Source of the DNA: Alphaproteobacteria bacterium
GTDB taxonomy: Bacteria; Pseudomonadota; Alphaproteobacteria; Rhodospirillales; Casp-alpha2
Assembly: GCA_014382345.1 (NCBI GenBank)
Contig: JACNJX010000108.1
Span: forward strand, 19,627 to 83,626
Direction: 5' to 3'
DNA: 64,000 nucleotides
Below, piece by piece: positions 52,406 through 63,935 of the stretch (position 1 is the first letter of the stretch; each line of letters opens with the position of its first letter). The notes under the pieces were generated by a model that was not told the DNA's origin, made no database searches, and worked only from the letters and a program-made list of their open reading frames with translations. The position numbers were made by a program, and so were the translations under genes.

Positions 52406-52759
52406 TTGGCTGAGAATAAGCCCGTTGCCGTCCCATGGGCCGCCGCCGACGGCGGCGTTCTTCTGAGCATCCGCCTGACGCCCAATGCGTCCGCCAGCCG
52501 CATCGGCCCGGTGGTCACGGATGACGCAGGCAACACGGTTCTCAAGGCCGCGGTGACCGAAATCCCCGAAGACGGCAAAGCCAACCGTGCGCTGATAAAG
52601 CTGCTGGCGAAATCCTGGGGCTTGCCGAAAACGGCGATCTCGTTAAAAAGGGGGCACAAGGACCGCCTGAAAACCCTGTTGATTGAAAACCGGGCATTCA
52701 GGGGCGATCTCGAAAAACACATTCAAGGCCAAATAGAAAAAATGTCAGAGGACTTATGA
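52406..52759 (+). CDS. DUF167 (YggU) family protein
   Basis: 117-residue protein of the DUF167/YggU family. The family core is [35 protein letters not shown] and [13 protein letters not shown]. The start is TTG at 52406 with GAGGA upstream; no nearby ATG fits. It follows yggT by 14 bases and overlaps folD by four bases (ATGA), so translation is coupled. Its function is unknown. Confidence 0.9.
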   Translation: MAENKPVAVPWAAADGGVLLSIRLTPNASASRIGPVVTDDAGNTVLKAAVTEIPEDGKANRALIKLLAKSWGLPKTAISLKRGHKDRLKTLLIENRAFRGDLEKHIQGQIEKMSEDL

Positions 52760-53667
52760 GCGAAGCACAGATTATCGACGGCAAGGCATTCGCCGCCCGT
52801 CTCCGGGAGCGTGTCGCGGCCGCGGTCGCCAAAATCAAGGACCAGCACGGCTTCACCCCGTCGCTGACGGTGGTGCTGGTCGGCGAGGACCCGGCCAGCC
52901 AGGTTTACGTCCGCAACAAGGGCAAGCAGACCGAGGAAGCCGGCATGGGCACGGACACCATCCGCCTTGACGCCGACACGCCCGAACAGGACGTTCTCGA
53001 CCTGATCGAAAAACTCAACAACGACGACAGCGTCCACGGCATCCTGGTGCAGCTTCCCGTGCCGGACCAGATCGACGAGGCCAAGGTCATCGCCGCCATC
53101 AACCCGGACAAGGACGTCGACGGGTTTCACGTCGTCAACGTCGGGCGGTTGTGGACCGGCGCCGAGGCCCCGGTGCCGTGCACGCCCTTTGGCTGTTTGC
53201 AGATGCTGAAAGAAACCTTGGGCGACCTGACCGGCAAGCGCGCCCTGGTGTTGGGCCGTTCCAACATCGTCGGCAAGCCGATGGCGGCGTTGCTGCTGGC
53301 CGAACACTGCACCGTGACCATCGCCCATTCGCGCACCGTCGATCTGGCGGAACGCTGCCGCGAGTCCGATATCCTTGTCGCCGCCGTGGGGCGGCCTGAA
53401 ATGGTCCCCGGCGACTGGATCAAGCCGGGCGCGACTGTCATCGACGTCGGCATCAACCGCATCGAAGCGCCGGAAAAAGGCACCAACGAAGACGGCAGCC
53501 CGAAGATGAAACTGGTCGGTGACGTCGATTTCGCGTCGGCCAAACAGGTCGCCGGTCATATCACCCCGGTGCCTGGCGGCGTCGGCCCGATGACCATCGC
53601 CAACCTGCTGCGCAACACCGTGATCGCCGCCTGCCGGCAGAAAGGTCTCGAAGACCCGGACCTGTAA
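52756..53667 (+). CDS. folD: Bifunctional methylenetetrahydrofolate dehydrogenase/cyclohydrolase
   Basis: 303-residue FolD, which interconverts methylene-, methenyl- and formyl-tetrahydrofolate for purine and formyl-Met synthesis. Motifs: the Y-x3-K active site in [22 protein letters not shown], the NADP loop [12 protein letters not shown] and the C-terminal [13 protein letters not shown]. Its ATG overlaps the DUF167 stop. Full length and intact; cytosolic. Confidence 0.97.
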   Translation: MSEAQIIDGKAFAARLRERVAAAVAKIKDQHGFTPSLTVVLVGEDPASQVYVRNKGKQTEEAGMGTDTIRLDADTPEQDVLDLIEKLNNDDSVHGILVQLPVPDQIDEAKVIAAINPDKDVDGFHVVNVGRLWTGAEAPVPCTPFGCLQMLKETLGDLTGKRALVLGRSNIVGKPMAALLLAEHCTVTIAHSRTVDLAERCRESDILVAAVGRPEMVPGDWIKPGATVIDVGINRIEAPEKGTNEDGSPKMKLVGDVDFASAKQVAGHITPVPGGVGPMTIANLLRNTVIAACRQKGLEDPDL

Positions 53668-53700
53668 CGCCGGGGGGCGAATTATGCGAAAGGCCCCACC

Positions 53701-54360
53701 ATGACCGACCTGATCCTCGCCATGGGTGTTTTCCTGGCCGCGCACATGATCCCGGCGGTGAAGCCGGTGCGCGCCAAGCTGGTGCGCGCGATTGGCGAGC
53801 CGGTGTATCTGATTGCGTACTCCGCCGTCAGCCTCGCCGTCATTATCTGGATGATCTGGGCCTATGCCGCCGCGCCGCATGTCGAGTTGTGGCCGCCGGC
53901 GGACTGGATGCGCTGGCTGGCGGTCGTGGTCATGGCCCCGGCCTGCGTGCTCACCGTCGCCGGGATCACCACGCCGAACCCGTTTTCGCTCGGCTGGGGG
54001 CGCAAGGGGTTTGATGCCGCGCGGCCCGGCATTGTTCGGATTACTCGCCATCCGGTAATCTGGGGCCTCGGGCTGTGGGCCGGTGTGCACATACTGGTCA
54101 ACGGCGATCTGGCGTCCCTGATCCTGTTCGGGTTGTTGGGCGTGCTGGGGCTGGCCGGGCCTGCCAGCCTCGACGCCAAACGGCGCAGCGTCCTCGGCGC
54201 GGAGGCATTCGAGGTCCTGAAAGCCGAGGTCGCCCGCACGGCGCTCTCCGACGCATTGGCGCAGGCCGGGGCGTTGCGTATCGGCGGCGGGCTGGCGCTG
54301 TGGGCCGGGTTGCTGGCGATCCACGAATGGGCGGTGGGCGTCGCCCCCATCGTTCTGTGA
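53701..54360 (+). CDS. NnrU family membrane protein
   Basis: 219-residue integral membrane protein of the NnrU family, also seen in isoprenylcysteine-methyltransferase-like proteins. About six hydrophobic segments; the conserved loop TPNPFSLGWG(RKG)FDAARPGI and TRHPVIWGLGLWAGVHIL are clear. NnrU was named for a link to nitric oxide reduction in denitrifiers, but no nir or nor genes lie here, so its role is open. It follows folD by 33 bases and precedes lepA. Confidence 0.88.
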   Translation: MTDLILAMGVFLAAHMIPAVKPVRAKLVRAIGEPVYLIAYSAVSLAVIIWMIWAYAAAPHVELWPPADWMRWLAVVVMAPACVLTVAGITTPNPFSLGWGRKGFDAARPGIVRITRHPVIWGLGLWAGVHILVNGDLASLILFGLLGVLGLAGPASLDAKRRSVLGAEAFEVLKAEVARTALSDALAQAGALRIGGGLALWAGLLAIHEWAVGVAPIVL

Positions 54361-54413
54361 ATCGAGTTATGAGTCTTGTTGTCTATGGGGCGCAGGCGTT
54401 GTAAAAGCCCGCA

Positions 54414-56216
54414 ATGAGCACCGATCTTTCCCACATCCGCAATTTTTCGATCATTGCCCACATCGACCACGGCAAGTCGACGCTGGCCGACCGCCTGATC
54501 CAGATGTGCGGCGGGCTGACAGACCGCGAAATGTCCGAGCAGGTCCTCGATTCCATGGATATCGAGCGCGAACGCGGCATTACCATCAAGGCCCAGACCG
54601 TGCGCCTGACCTACAAGGCGAAGGACGGCGAGACCTACCAGATCAACCTGATGGACACGCCGGGCCATGTGGATTTCGCCTACGAAGTCAGCCGCTCGCT
54701 GGCGGCCTGCGAAGGCTCTTTGCTGCTGGTCGATTCGACTCAGGGCGTCGAGGCGCAAACGCTCGCCAACGCCTACCTTGCGCTGGAGGCGGACCACGAA
54801 ATCGTCCCGATCCTCAACAAGGTCGACCTGAGCGCTTCCGAACCGGAACGCATCAAGCGCCAGATCGAAGATGTCATCGGACTCGACGTCACCGACGCGC
54901 TGGAAATCTCCGCCAAGACGGGCAAGGGCGTGGGAGACGTGCTGGAAGCCCTGGTGACGCAATTGCCGGCGCCCACCGGCGATGCCGAGGCGCCGCTGAA
55001 GGCGTTGTTGGTGGATAGCTGGTATGACTCCTATCTCGGCGTGATGATCCTGGTCCGGATTCGCGACGGGGTGCTGAAGAAGGGCCAGAAAATCCGCATG
55101 ATGGCGTCCGGCGCGGCGTATCAGGTGGAGCGCGTCGGCTATTTCTCGCCGAAGCCCGTCAACGTCGATTCGCTTGGCCCCGGCGAGATCGGGTTTATCA
55201 CGGCGGCCATCAAGACCGTGGCCGACACCCAGGTCGGCGACACCATCACCGACGACAAGCGCCCGGCCGAAGAACCCCTGCCGGACTTCAAGCCGTCCGT
55301 GCCGGTGGTGTTCTGTGGGCTGTTCCCGGTCGATGCCGGGCAGTTCGAAGACCTGCGCGACAGTCTGGCCAAGCTGCGCCTCAACGACGCCAGTTTCCAT
55401 TACGAGACCGAGACGTCGGCCGCCTTGGGGCTGGGCTTCCGCTGCGGGTTTTTAGGGCTTTTGCATCTGGAAATCATCCAGCAGCGTCTGGAACGGGAGT
55501 TTGATCTCGACCTGATCACCACCGCGCCCAGCGTGGTCTACAAGATCCACAGCATTTCGGGCGAGGAGAAGGAACTGCACAACCCCATCGACATGCCCGA
55601 CCCGACGCAAATCGATTTCATCGAGGAGCCGTGGATCAACGCCACCATCATCGTGCCCGACGAATACCTGGGACCCGTGCTGACGCTGTGTACCGACCGG
55701 CGCGGCGAGCAGATCGAACTGAACTACGTCGGCAGCCGCGCCATGCTGCGCTATCATCTGCCGCTCAACGAAGTGGTGATCGATTTCTACGACCGGCTGA
55801 AATCCGTTTCGCGCGGCTACGCCAGTTTTGATTACGAACTGGCCGAATACCGCGAAGGCGATCTGGTCAAGGTGTCGATTCTGGTCAATGCGGAAGTGGT
55901 CGATGCGCTCAGCTTCATCGTTCACGCCAATCACGCCGAATCCCGCGGCCGCGCAATTTGCGAAAAGCTGAAAGACCTTGTGCCCCGGCAATTGTTCAAG
56001 ATCGCCATCCAGGCGGCGATCGGCGGCAAGATCATCGCGCGCTCCACCGTCAACGCCATGCGCAAGGACGTGACCGCAAAGTGCTACGGTGGCGATGTGT
56101 CGCGTAAACGCAAGCTGCTGGACAAGCAGAAGAAGGGCAAAAAGAAGATGCGCCAGTTCGGCAACGTGGAAATTCCGCAAAGCGCGTTCCTGGAGGCGCT
56201 GAAAAGCGACGAGTAA
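54414..56216 (+). CDS. lepA: Elongation factor 4 (LepA)
   Basis: 600-residue ribosomal GTPase that aids initiation and back-translocation under stress. G motifs: AHIDHGKST (G1), GITI (G2), DTPGH (G3) and NKVD (G4). Domains III, V and the LepA-specific C-terminal domain ([20 protein letters not shown]) are intact. Start ATG at 54414. Length typical. It ends 24 bases before the convergent membrane-protein gene. Confidence 0.98.
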   Translation: MSTDLSHIRNFSIIAHIDHGKSTLADRLIQMCGGLTDREMSEQVLDSMDIERERGITIKAQTVRLTYKAKDGETYQINLMDTPGHVDFAYEVSRSLAACEGSLLLVDSTQGVEAQTLANAYLALEADHEIVPILNKVDLSASEPERIKRQIEDVIGLDVTDALEISAKTGKGVGDVLEALVTQLPAPTGDAEAPLKALLVDSWYDSYLGVMILVRIRDGVLKKGQKIRMMASGAAYQVERVGYFSPKPVNVDSLGPGEIGFITAAIKTVADTQVGDTITDDKRPAEEPLPDFKPSVPVVFCGLFPVDAGQFEDLRDSLAKLRLNDASFHYETETSAALGLGFRCGFLGLLHLEIIQQRLEREFDLDLITTAPSVVYKIHSISGEEKELHNPIDMPDPTQIDFIEEPWINATIIVPDEYLGPVLTLCTDRRGEQIELNYVGSRAMLRYHLPLNEVVIDFYDRLKSVSRGYASFDYELAEYREGDLVKVSILVNAEVVDALSFIVHANHAESRGRAICEKLKDLVPRQLFKIAIQAAIGGKIIARSTVNAMRKDVTAKCYGGDVSRKRKLLDKQKKGKKKMRQFGNVEIPQSAFLEALKSDE

Positions 56217-56240
56217 GGTCGTCCTGGGGCGGGGAGGCTG

Positions 56241-56774
56241 TCAGGGTGTGCCCGTATTTTTTTCTTCGGACCCTTCGTCTTCTTCCTCTAGGAGCCCGTT
56301 TTCATTCTCCGGGGCGATGCTGTCTTCCGAACCGGCGAATTCCGAGAAATCCGGAAACTGGGGATCGGGGCCGTTGTCGTAGCCGGCGTCCCGGGCTTCC
56401 TGGGCAAGGCGGTCGTAGAGGTCAAAAGTTTCAGTCTGCTGTTTGAGGTCCAGGGCGAGTTCCGCCGGCATATCCTTGTGCGGGCGGCAGAGCCACGCTA
56501 GTGCCCCGCCCGGCAGGCCCAGCAACAGCCATGCCGGCAGCGACAGCAACCCGGTCAGGATAGGGTCCCAAAGTGCGGGCGAAATCCGTTCCACCTTGAT
56601 CTGGGTGACCACCAGCTTGCCCGGCCAGGCCGCGTACCACAGATCATACGCCGAGATGAACCAGCGCCCATCGTCCTGGGCCAGCATGCGGGGTACGGAT
56701 TCGGCGGCGCCCGCGGCGAACGCCAGCGCCAGCAAGACCCAGCCCAGATAAAACAAAATTTGCATGGGTGTCAT
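56241..56774 (-). CDS. Hypothetical membrane protein
   Basis: 177-residue protein, not recognised. An N-terminal signal or membrane segment (FYLGWVLLALAFAAGAA), a periplasmic-looking stretch with DLWYAAWPGKLVVTQIKVER, a second membrane helix (LPAWLLLGLPGGALAWLC), and a cytosolic acidic C-terminus (LLEEEDEGSEEKN). Likely two-helix inner-membrane protein. The 140 bases between it and the divergent ABC-F gene hold no feature but the promoters. Function unknown. Confidence 0.75.
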   Translation of the reverse strand: MTPMQILFYLGWVLLALAFAAGAAESVPRMLAQDDGRWFISAYDLWYAAWPGKLVVTQIKVERISPALWDPILTGLLSLPAWLLLGLPGGALAWLCRPHKDMPAELALDLKQQTETFDLYDRLAQEARDAGYDNGPDPQFPDFSEFAGSEDSIAPENENGLLEEEDEGSEEKNTGTP

Positions 56775-56914
56775 CTTAACGTTTCCCTACGGGTTTCGCC
56801 GCAACGAAATGCCGGGGCCTAAGCGAATTCGTGCGGGCGGGGCCTTGTAATCGCCGGCGAATTCCCCTTTAACCGCCATCCATTGATTTTTTCCAGGCCC
56901 CACGAACGGACTCC

Positions 56915-58806
<1,892 letters not shown>

Positions 58807-58810
<4 letters not shown>

Positions 58811-59145
58811 TCGAAGACCGCGCCAACGCCGAGTTCTGGATCATGGCCCACGTCCGGCGCTGCAACGATCATGGCGTGTCGGCCATGGTGGTTCGCCGGG
58901 GCGACGAACGGGGCGGCACCCTGTTGCTCAAGATCAACCGCTTCGATCAGGGCTGCAAGGTGCTGAGCCAGGCCCGTGACATGGACGGCAAGCCGGGCTG
59001 GATGGCGGCGTTTTCCGGCGAACTGGTCGAGGAAGCCGAAGCCGACGCCTATATCGCCCGCGCCATGACGCGCGACCCGGACCTGTGGGTGGTGGAAATA
59101 GAAAGCCCCGACGGCTGGCATCCGTTCGAGGGCGAAGAGCTTTAA
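58807..59145 (+). CDS. DUF1491 family protein
   Basis: 112-residue protein of the alphaproteobacterial DUF1491 family: AEFWIMAHVRRCNDHGVSAM, VRRGDERGGTLLLKINR, DLWVVEIES. Start ATG overlaps the ABC-F stop (ATGA), so it is coupled to it. No function is known. It ends four bases past the convergent permease stop codon. Confidence 0.88.
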
Positions 59146-60512
59146 GACGGTTCGGCGGCGGAGGCCTGAATATTCTGCCAGCGCCGCCATAGCAGACCCC
59201 CGATCACGGCGACCTCCAGCAGCACCGGGACGATGCTCCAGGCGGCCGGCTCTCCCCACTCAGGCCAGAAAAAGCCCAGCAGCGACGCCGCCCCAATGGC
59301 CTGCGCCAGCGCCGGAAGAAGCGTGTAGGCCAGGACCAGATACAAAAAGGCCCTGGCATCGGCAAGCCCGCTTCCTTTTTCGTGTCTGAGGCTGATGACG
59401 AAAATAAAACCGATATCGCGAACCACGAATAACACCGTCGCCAGGATGGACAGGCGGACATCCGCGAGGCCCGCGATATTCTGGAAATGGGACGTGTCGG
59501 CCATGAGTGCCGCGGCGATGGCCGCCCCGGCGACCGGCAGCAGGGTGAGGGCGGAACGGGGAAAATGTTCGAGGGCGCGGCGCCATTGATTTTCCCTCAG
59601 ATAATGCGCCAGTCGCCGCAGGCGGACCCGGGTCTTGGGCTCGCCGAAGGCCATTGCGTAGGCGGCGCCCGAGGCGACAAGGAACGCCACCACCAGCCCG
59701 ATCGGTACCGAGGTCAGGATCACCGGCAACCCCCAGGGCGCCCACTCCAGCCCGCCGAAATAGGTCATAGCGAACATGGTGAAGCCAAGCCACAACCAGG
59801 GACCGTGGCGGTGCATCAACTCCAGGCGGATCAAGGCATAAACGCCGGTCAGCGCCCAACCGGCGAAACCCGCGAGAGATACGATCACGAAATGGGTTTG
59901 GGCCATGGAATAGCCGTACCAGGCAATCATGGCCCCATCGCCGGTTAGCTCCAGGCCCTTCAGCCCGGAATACAGCGGAATCCCGGCGGCGACCATGGCC
60001 GCGACCTGGAACCACAAGACCTGAACCCGTCCGAAGGCGCGCCGGCGCTGGATCGCCTGCAGGCTCAAGGCGAGGCTCAGCGCATGGGCGAAGATGCCGG
60101 CGGCGATATAAAGGGCGACGGCGTTCAGCACCGCACTCAGGCTCCAATGGGTAGCGTGGGAGACGCCATAGAACGCCATGCAGAAAATCCCGCCGTACCA
60201 GGCATACGCCGTAGCTCCGAACAGCTTGCCCCAGGCCATCGGCCATGCGCCGATGGCCGACAGGCGCTGCTGGTCCCAGGTGTGGCCCTGGACTTCGGCG
60301 ACCACGGTGTCCGTAGCCAGTCGCGTTCCCCATAAGAAAATCAGCAGGATATAGACGAACCCGGCCACGGCCCCGGTGTTGGCGTCGAGGGTCCGGCTGC
60401 CCGCCAGATAGAGAAGCAGGAACACCGCGCCCAGAATTACCGGCATGGCGGCCAGGCGGTGGGCGGAAAACTCAAGCCACAAATTGCGGCGAAATTCAGG
60501 GCTGGTCATCAT
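59142..60512 (-). CDS. ABC-2-like multi-helix membrane protein
   Basis: 456-residue integral membrane protein with about twelve hydrophobic segments (FVYILLIFLWGTRLATDTVV, IAAGIFAHALSLALSL). It is the partner of the ATPase encoded upstream: the start at 60512 overlaps the ATPase stop (ATGATGA), and a longer frame to 60683 belongs to the overlap. Sequence is consistent with an ABC-2 type exporter or a CcmB/NatB-like permease. Substrate unknown. Confidence 0.82.
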   Translation of the reverse strand: MMTSPEFRRNLWLEFSAHRLAAMPVILGAVFLLLYLAGSRTLDANTGAVAGFVYILLIFLWGTRLATDTVVAEVQGHTWDQQRLSAIGAWPMAWGKLFGATAYAWYGGIFCMAFYGVSHATHWSLSAVLNAVALYIAAGIFAHALSLALSLQAIQRRRAFGRVQVLWFQVAAMVAAGIPLYSGLKGLELTGDGAMIAWYGYSMAQTHFVIVSLAGFAGWALTGVYALIRLELMHRHGPWLWLGFTMFAMTYFGGLEWAPWGLPVILTSVPIGLVVAFLVASGAAYAMAFGEPKTRVRLRRLAHYLRENQWRRALEHFPRSALTLLPVAGAAIAAALMADTSHFQNIAGLADVRLSILATVLFVVRDIGFIFVISLRHEKGSGLADARAFLYLVLAYTLLPALAQAIGAASLLGFFWPEWGEPAAWSIVPVLLEVAVIGGLLWRRWQNIQASAAEPS

Positions 60513-61480
60513 GAGGACTCGTCTCCCCCCGTGTTGGGGTCCTCCGGGATGGGTTCCGCCGTCGCCATATAGGCATCGCGCAGGCGGTCTTCCTCGACGC
60601 GGAAGTCGACGACCGCAAGACCGGCGTCCAGCAGGCTTTTCAGAAGCGCGTGGCGGGCCGCCTCGCCACCGGTGATCCGGCACCGGGCGGTGCGGTTCTC
60701 CACATGGATGGCGGAAACGCCGTCGCGTCCGGCGAGAAGATTTTCCAGGCGGGGGTCAGGCTCGGTGAGGGTGAGGGCCAACCGCTCGCCGTCGTTCGCT
60801 GTTTGGCCGCCCACATCTCTCATTAGGCCCTGGCTGACAACCCGGCCGTCGCGAATCACGATCAGGCCGGTGGCGTAGTCTTCCAGTTCGGAGAGGATGT
60901 GCGACGACACCAGCAGCGTCATGCCCTCGTCCTTGAGCCGAACCAGCAGGTTCGACAATCGAAACCGGGCATCCGGGTCGAGACCGGATGCCGGCTCGTC
61001 GAGGATCAGGAATTCCGGCTTATGGATAATCGATTGAGCGATGGCGAGCCGTTGTTTCAGGCCGCGCGACAGCGCGCCTGCCTTTTCTCCAAGCCGGTCC
61101 GCGATATCCAGGCGTTCGGCGGCGGAACGGACCAGATCGTCCGTTTCTTCCGGCGCACAGCCCTGCACCCAGGCAGCATAGGTCAGGCACCGGGCAACGC
61201 TCAGGTCTTCGTAGAGCCCGAAGAAATCGGCGAGATATCCAAGCCGTTTGTGAATCTGGCGGGGGTGGTCATGCACGTCGATACCGCCGATTTTGATGCG
61301 GCCGGAAAAGGGTTCGTGCAGCCCGGCGAGGCAGCGGATCAGGGTCGTTTTCCCGGCCCCGTTAGGGCCGACCAGCGCGGTAATGGACCCCCTGGGCACG
61401 GTGACGCCGACACCGAAGAGGGCGCGTTTTGACGGATATTCGAAGACCAGATCTTCGACGGTGACGAGGGGTTCAGCCAT
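60509..61480 (-). CDS. ABC transporter ATP-binding protein
   Basis: 323-residue ABC ATPase of the CcmA/NatA-like exporter type. Walker A GPNGAGKTT (near residue 38), signature LSRGLKQRL (a variant of LSGGQ), Walker B FLILDEPASGLDP and H-loop VSSHILSE. The C-terminal 90 residues form a helper domain as in drug or sodium exporters. It is coupled to the membrane protein downstream, so both make one exporter. No substrate clue in neighbours. Confidence 0.93.
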   Translation of the reverse strand: MAEPLVTVEDLVFEYPSKRALFGVGVTVPRGSITALVGPNGAGKTTLIRCLAGLHEPFSGRIKIGGIDVHDHPRQIHKRLGYLADFFGLYEDLSVARCLTYAAWVQGCAPEETDDLVRSAAERLDIADRLGEKAGALSRGLKQRLAIAQSIIHKPEFLILDEPASGLDPDARFRLSNLLVRLKDEGMTLLVSSHILSELEDYATGLIVIRDGRVVSQGLMRDVGGQTANDGERLALTLTEPDPRLENLLAGRDGVSAIHVENRTARCRITGGEAARHALLKSLLDAGLAVVDFRVEEDRLRDAYMATAEPIPEDPNTGGDESS

Positions 61481-61643
61481 GAGATGGGCGGTTTAATTTT
61501 TGTTTTTCCGGTTTTTTCATGTCAGGGATTGGGCGCCTGGCAACGTTTCAAAGGAAGGTGACTTGTATGTCTAATTACATACAGGGAGTTATATAACCCC
61601 GGCAATTCTAAGCTAAACCTGTTTGCTTATGCTATGACAAGGC

Positions 61644-62045
61644 ATGATTCCGGGCGGAAAACACCTGCTGGTCGTCGAGGACGATGAGGCCGCCGCCGAA
61701 TTTATGGAAATAGTGCTGGCAAACCTCGGCCATCGGGTGACGGCGGTCTTGACCGTGGAAAACGGCCTCGTGGGATTTCCGGGGGCGGCGGCGGCGGATA
61801 TGACCTGGTGGTGACGGACCTGGACATGCAGGGGGTGGGCGGGTTGCAGGGAATTTCCGAATTCCGCCAATTGGCCCCCCCTGATGCCGATTGTCGTGGT
61901 GTCGGCGAACTATCGCGCCATGGCCGCGGGGGACGCCGCCCAGACGGCTGCGGAAATCGGCGCCACGGCGGTTTTGCCGAAGCCTTTTGAAATTGAAGAC
62001 CTGACACGTCTGGTCACGGATGTGCTGGAAGGAAACTCTGTCTGA
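61644..62045 (+). pseudogene. CheY-like response regulator with two compensating frameshifts
   Basis: A single receiver domain can be read across three frames. Frame 1 from ATG 61644: HLLVVEDDEAAAEFMEIVLANL (acidic pocket E-D-D) to TGA at 61812-61814. Frame 2: YDLVVTDLDMQGVGGL carrying the phospho-acceptor Asp, out of frame after a G/C-repeat at 61780-61799. Back in the first frame after the run of seven C at 61877: PIVVVSANY ... GATAVLPKPFEIEDL with the conserved Lys-Pro, ending TGA 62043-62045. Net shift is zero, so both could be real mutations or homopolymer sequencing errors. If corrected the gene codes for 133 residues. Confidence 0.75.
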
Positions 62046-62150
62046 GCGTCTCCGGAGGGTCCGTTTCACGTCATCGGCGCCTTTTCCGCAACGGCGCAAC
62101 CGGTTAGACTTTCCCCCAGGCAATACGGCCACCAACCGGTTTTTAAAAAT

Positions 62151-62909
62151 ATGAACGTATTGATTCCTGACGAATCCCCGGCACTGCAGTCGGCTCTGGC
62201 CGGTTTGGGACTGGGCACGAAGATGGCTTCCCAGGGGTCTGTCGACGGTACGCCGCTTGAAGCCGAAATCCTTATTCCCGGTCTTCCCGACCGGATCCGG
62301 GAGCATTATGCCGACCTTGTCACCGGGTCGCTGCAGACTATGAGCCGGGATGCGGGCCTTTCCCCGCCGCACTTGAACTTCGGCATCAGGTTGTCCTTCG
62401 GGCGGCCGACCGAAGTGCGTGTCTACGATTCCGACATGGTGCTCGACGAGATGCTCCGGAGTTTGATCGGTGAATTCGGGTCGGTGATCCTGCAAAACGC
62501 CTATATGCCGGGGGCCAATCGGGCCGAAGGGCAGCGCAATATCTTCCCCGACCTCAGCTTTCATATCGACCGCGGCAGTAACCAGGAAGAACAGTATTCC
62601 CTGTTTTGCCGCGACCCCTTCGACGAGGTGCAGAAAGGCCCGCGCGGCAGTTCCACCCTGATCGCCGACAACATGGTCTGTTACCTGCAAAAAATGCGCG
62701 AAGCCGGCGGTGTGGGCTCGCCGCTGGGAACCCAGTGCTACATCTTTAAAAACGACGACAAGGGGATCGGTCAAATCATGATCGAACAGGCCTGGGACGC
62801 GCCGGACGGCGTCGGCGAAATCTGCATCGTTGATAACCGAACCGTTCTGCACGCCAGCTATTACAAACCGTCACGCGGCTATCCCATCGGGGTGCGGTAT
62901 TTGAAATAG
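62151..62909 (+). CDS. Putative 2OG-Fe(II) dioxygenase, TauD-like
   Basis: 252-residue protein, assigned from two motifs: HIDRGSN gives the H-x-D pair and CIVDNRTVLHAS gives the distal histidine in the DNRxxxHA context of TauD/TfdA oxygenases; a late Arg is in YPIGVRYLK. This would place iron and 2-oxoglutarate as in that family. The remainder (IRLSFGRPTEVRVYDSDMVL, QNAYMPGANRAEGQRN) is not familiar. Start ATG at 62151. It follows the broken response regulator by 106 bases. Substrate unknown. Confidence 0.6.
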   Translation: MNVLIPDESPALQSALAGLGLGTKMASQGSVDGTPLEAEILIPGLPDRIREHYADLVTGSLQTMSRDAGLSPPHLNFGIRLSFGRPTEVRVYDSDMVLDEMLRSLIGEFGSVILQNAYMPGANRAEGQRNIFPDLSFHIDRGSNQEEQYSLFCRDPFDEVQKGPRGSSTLIADNMVCYLQKMREAGGVGSPLGTQCYIFKNDDKGIGQIMIEQAWDAPDGVGEICIVDNRTVLHASYYKPSRGYPIGVRYLK

Positions 62910-63074
62910 AAACTCCGGCCTGGCACTGGCGGGCGGGGTGGAAAATGATCTTTCATGCACCATGACATTATATAATTTGACCTAGTAGCTAGTTGAAATA
63001 TAAAGAACTATTCCGATTTCCTTGCAAATCATATACTGTCCACAGGATTTTTAATTTTTAGGTTATTTTTGTGA

Positions 63075-63935
63075 ATGTCGGATTACCTGGAACACGTACG
63101 GTCTCTGGAAGACCTGCACAGAATCATTGACCAGCGGGATGCGCCCGGTACGCATGAGGCCGTGGAAAAGCTGATCACGGACGTGAAGGCGACCGCCGAG
63201 GCGATCACCAGGGATATGGAGGCCGTCGTCGCCGAAATCCAAACCGAGGCCGCGATAGCCGCCGACAGGATTACCGTTGAAACGTCCGGCACTGTGGCGG
63301 ACATCAAAAAGGAAACCACCCATGCGGCGGCCAGACTGCTTCGTGACGTCAAAACGGGGGAGGACGAAAAGAGCAACGCCCGGGCGGCAGGCAGGATTAT
63401 CGAGGAAGCCTCCAACGCGACCGTCGAACTGCATAAACGGGCCGATGAAGCGGTCTCCTCGATTACTGTGCAAGTTGAAGCCTCTGTCGCCGAGTTCAGG
63501 CAAGCCGTGGAGGAGGCCGTTCGCAGCCTGACCGAGTTGGTGCAGGAGGCGGTGCGGAAAGTGGCCGAAAAGAGCAAGGAAGCAGCCGCTCAGGTTTTAG
63601 GTTCGGAAGCCGATAGGGACTCGGACGAGGCGGCGACAAAGCTAAAACGCGAGACTGCGGCGAAGGCCATCAAGGCGTTGGCAAAAGCCGCGGGCAAATT
63701 GAACCGGGTTGCCGAGGAAGCGTCGGCCAAGCTGAAAAAGGCATCCGAGGAAGCCATAGAAAAGGTTGAGAATGCGGCCAGAATGGCGACAGCCTCGGTC
63801 GAAAGCGCCATAAACGGTGCCAATGAAAAAATCCTCGAAGTCACCAAGGCGTCGATCGAGGACGTCGTGGACACGGAAGACTTGGAGCTTTTCGACCTCG
63901 AAGCCTTGAAGCAGAAATGGGGCAAAAAGGATTAA
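63075..63935 (+). CDS. Long helical-repeat protein (apolipoprotein-like)
   Basis: 286-residue protein, almost all predicted helix, rich in Ala, Glu, Lys and Val. Repeated segments such as ATAEAITRDMEAVVAEIQTE, EEASNATVELHKRADEAVSS and VEEAVRSLTELVQEAVRKVA give an 11-residue amphipathic rhythm like apolipoproteins, phasin-like or tail-fibre coiled coils. No signal peptide. The closing EDLELFDLEALKQKWGKK could be a membrane or partner anchor. Start ATG at 63075 in an AT-rich setting (62910-63074 holds its promoter). Function unknown; a membrane- or granule-coating role is possible. Confidence 0.7.
   Translation: MSDYLEHVRSLEDLHRIIDQRDAPGTHEAVEKLITDVKATAEAITRDMEAVVAEIQTEAAIAADRITVETSGTVADIKKETTHAAARLLRDVKTGEDEKSNARAAGRIIEEASNATVELHKRADEAVSSITVQVEASVAEFRQAVEEAVRSLTELVQEAVRKVAEKSKEAAAQVLGSEADRDSDEAATKLKRETAAKAIKALAKAAGKLNRVAEEASAKLKKASEEAIEKVENAARMATASVESAINGANEKILEVTKASIEDVVDTEDLELFDLEALKQKWGKKD

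Noticed and set aside
52723..55400. Two long minus-strand ORFs (533 and 512 codons) across folD, nnrU and lepA
   Set aside because: They lie wholly antisense to conserved genes and their translations look like arginine/alanine-rich noise.
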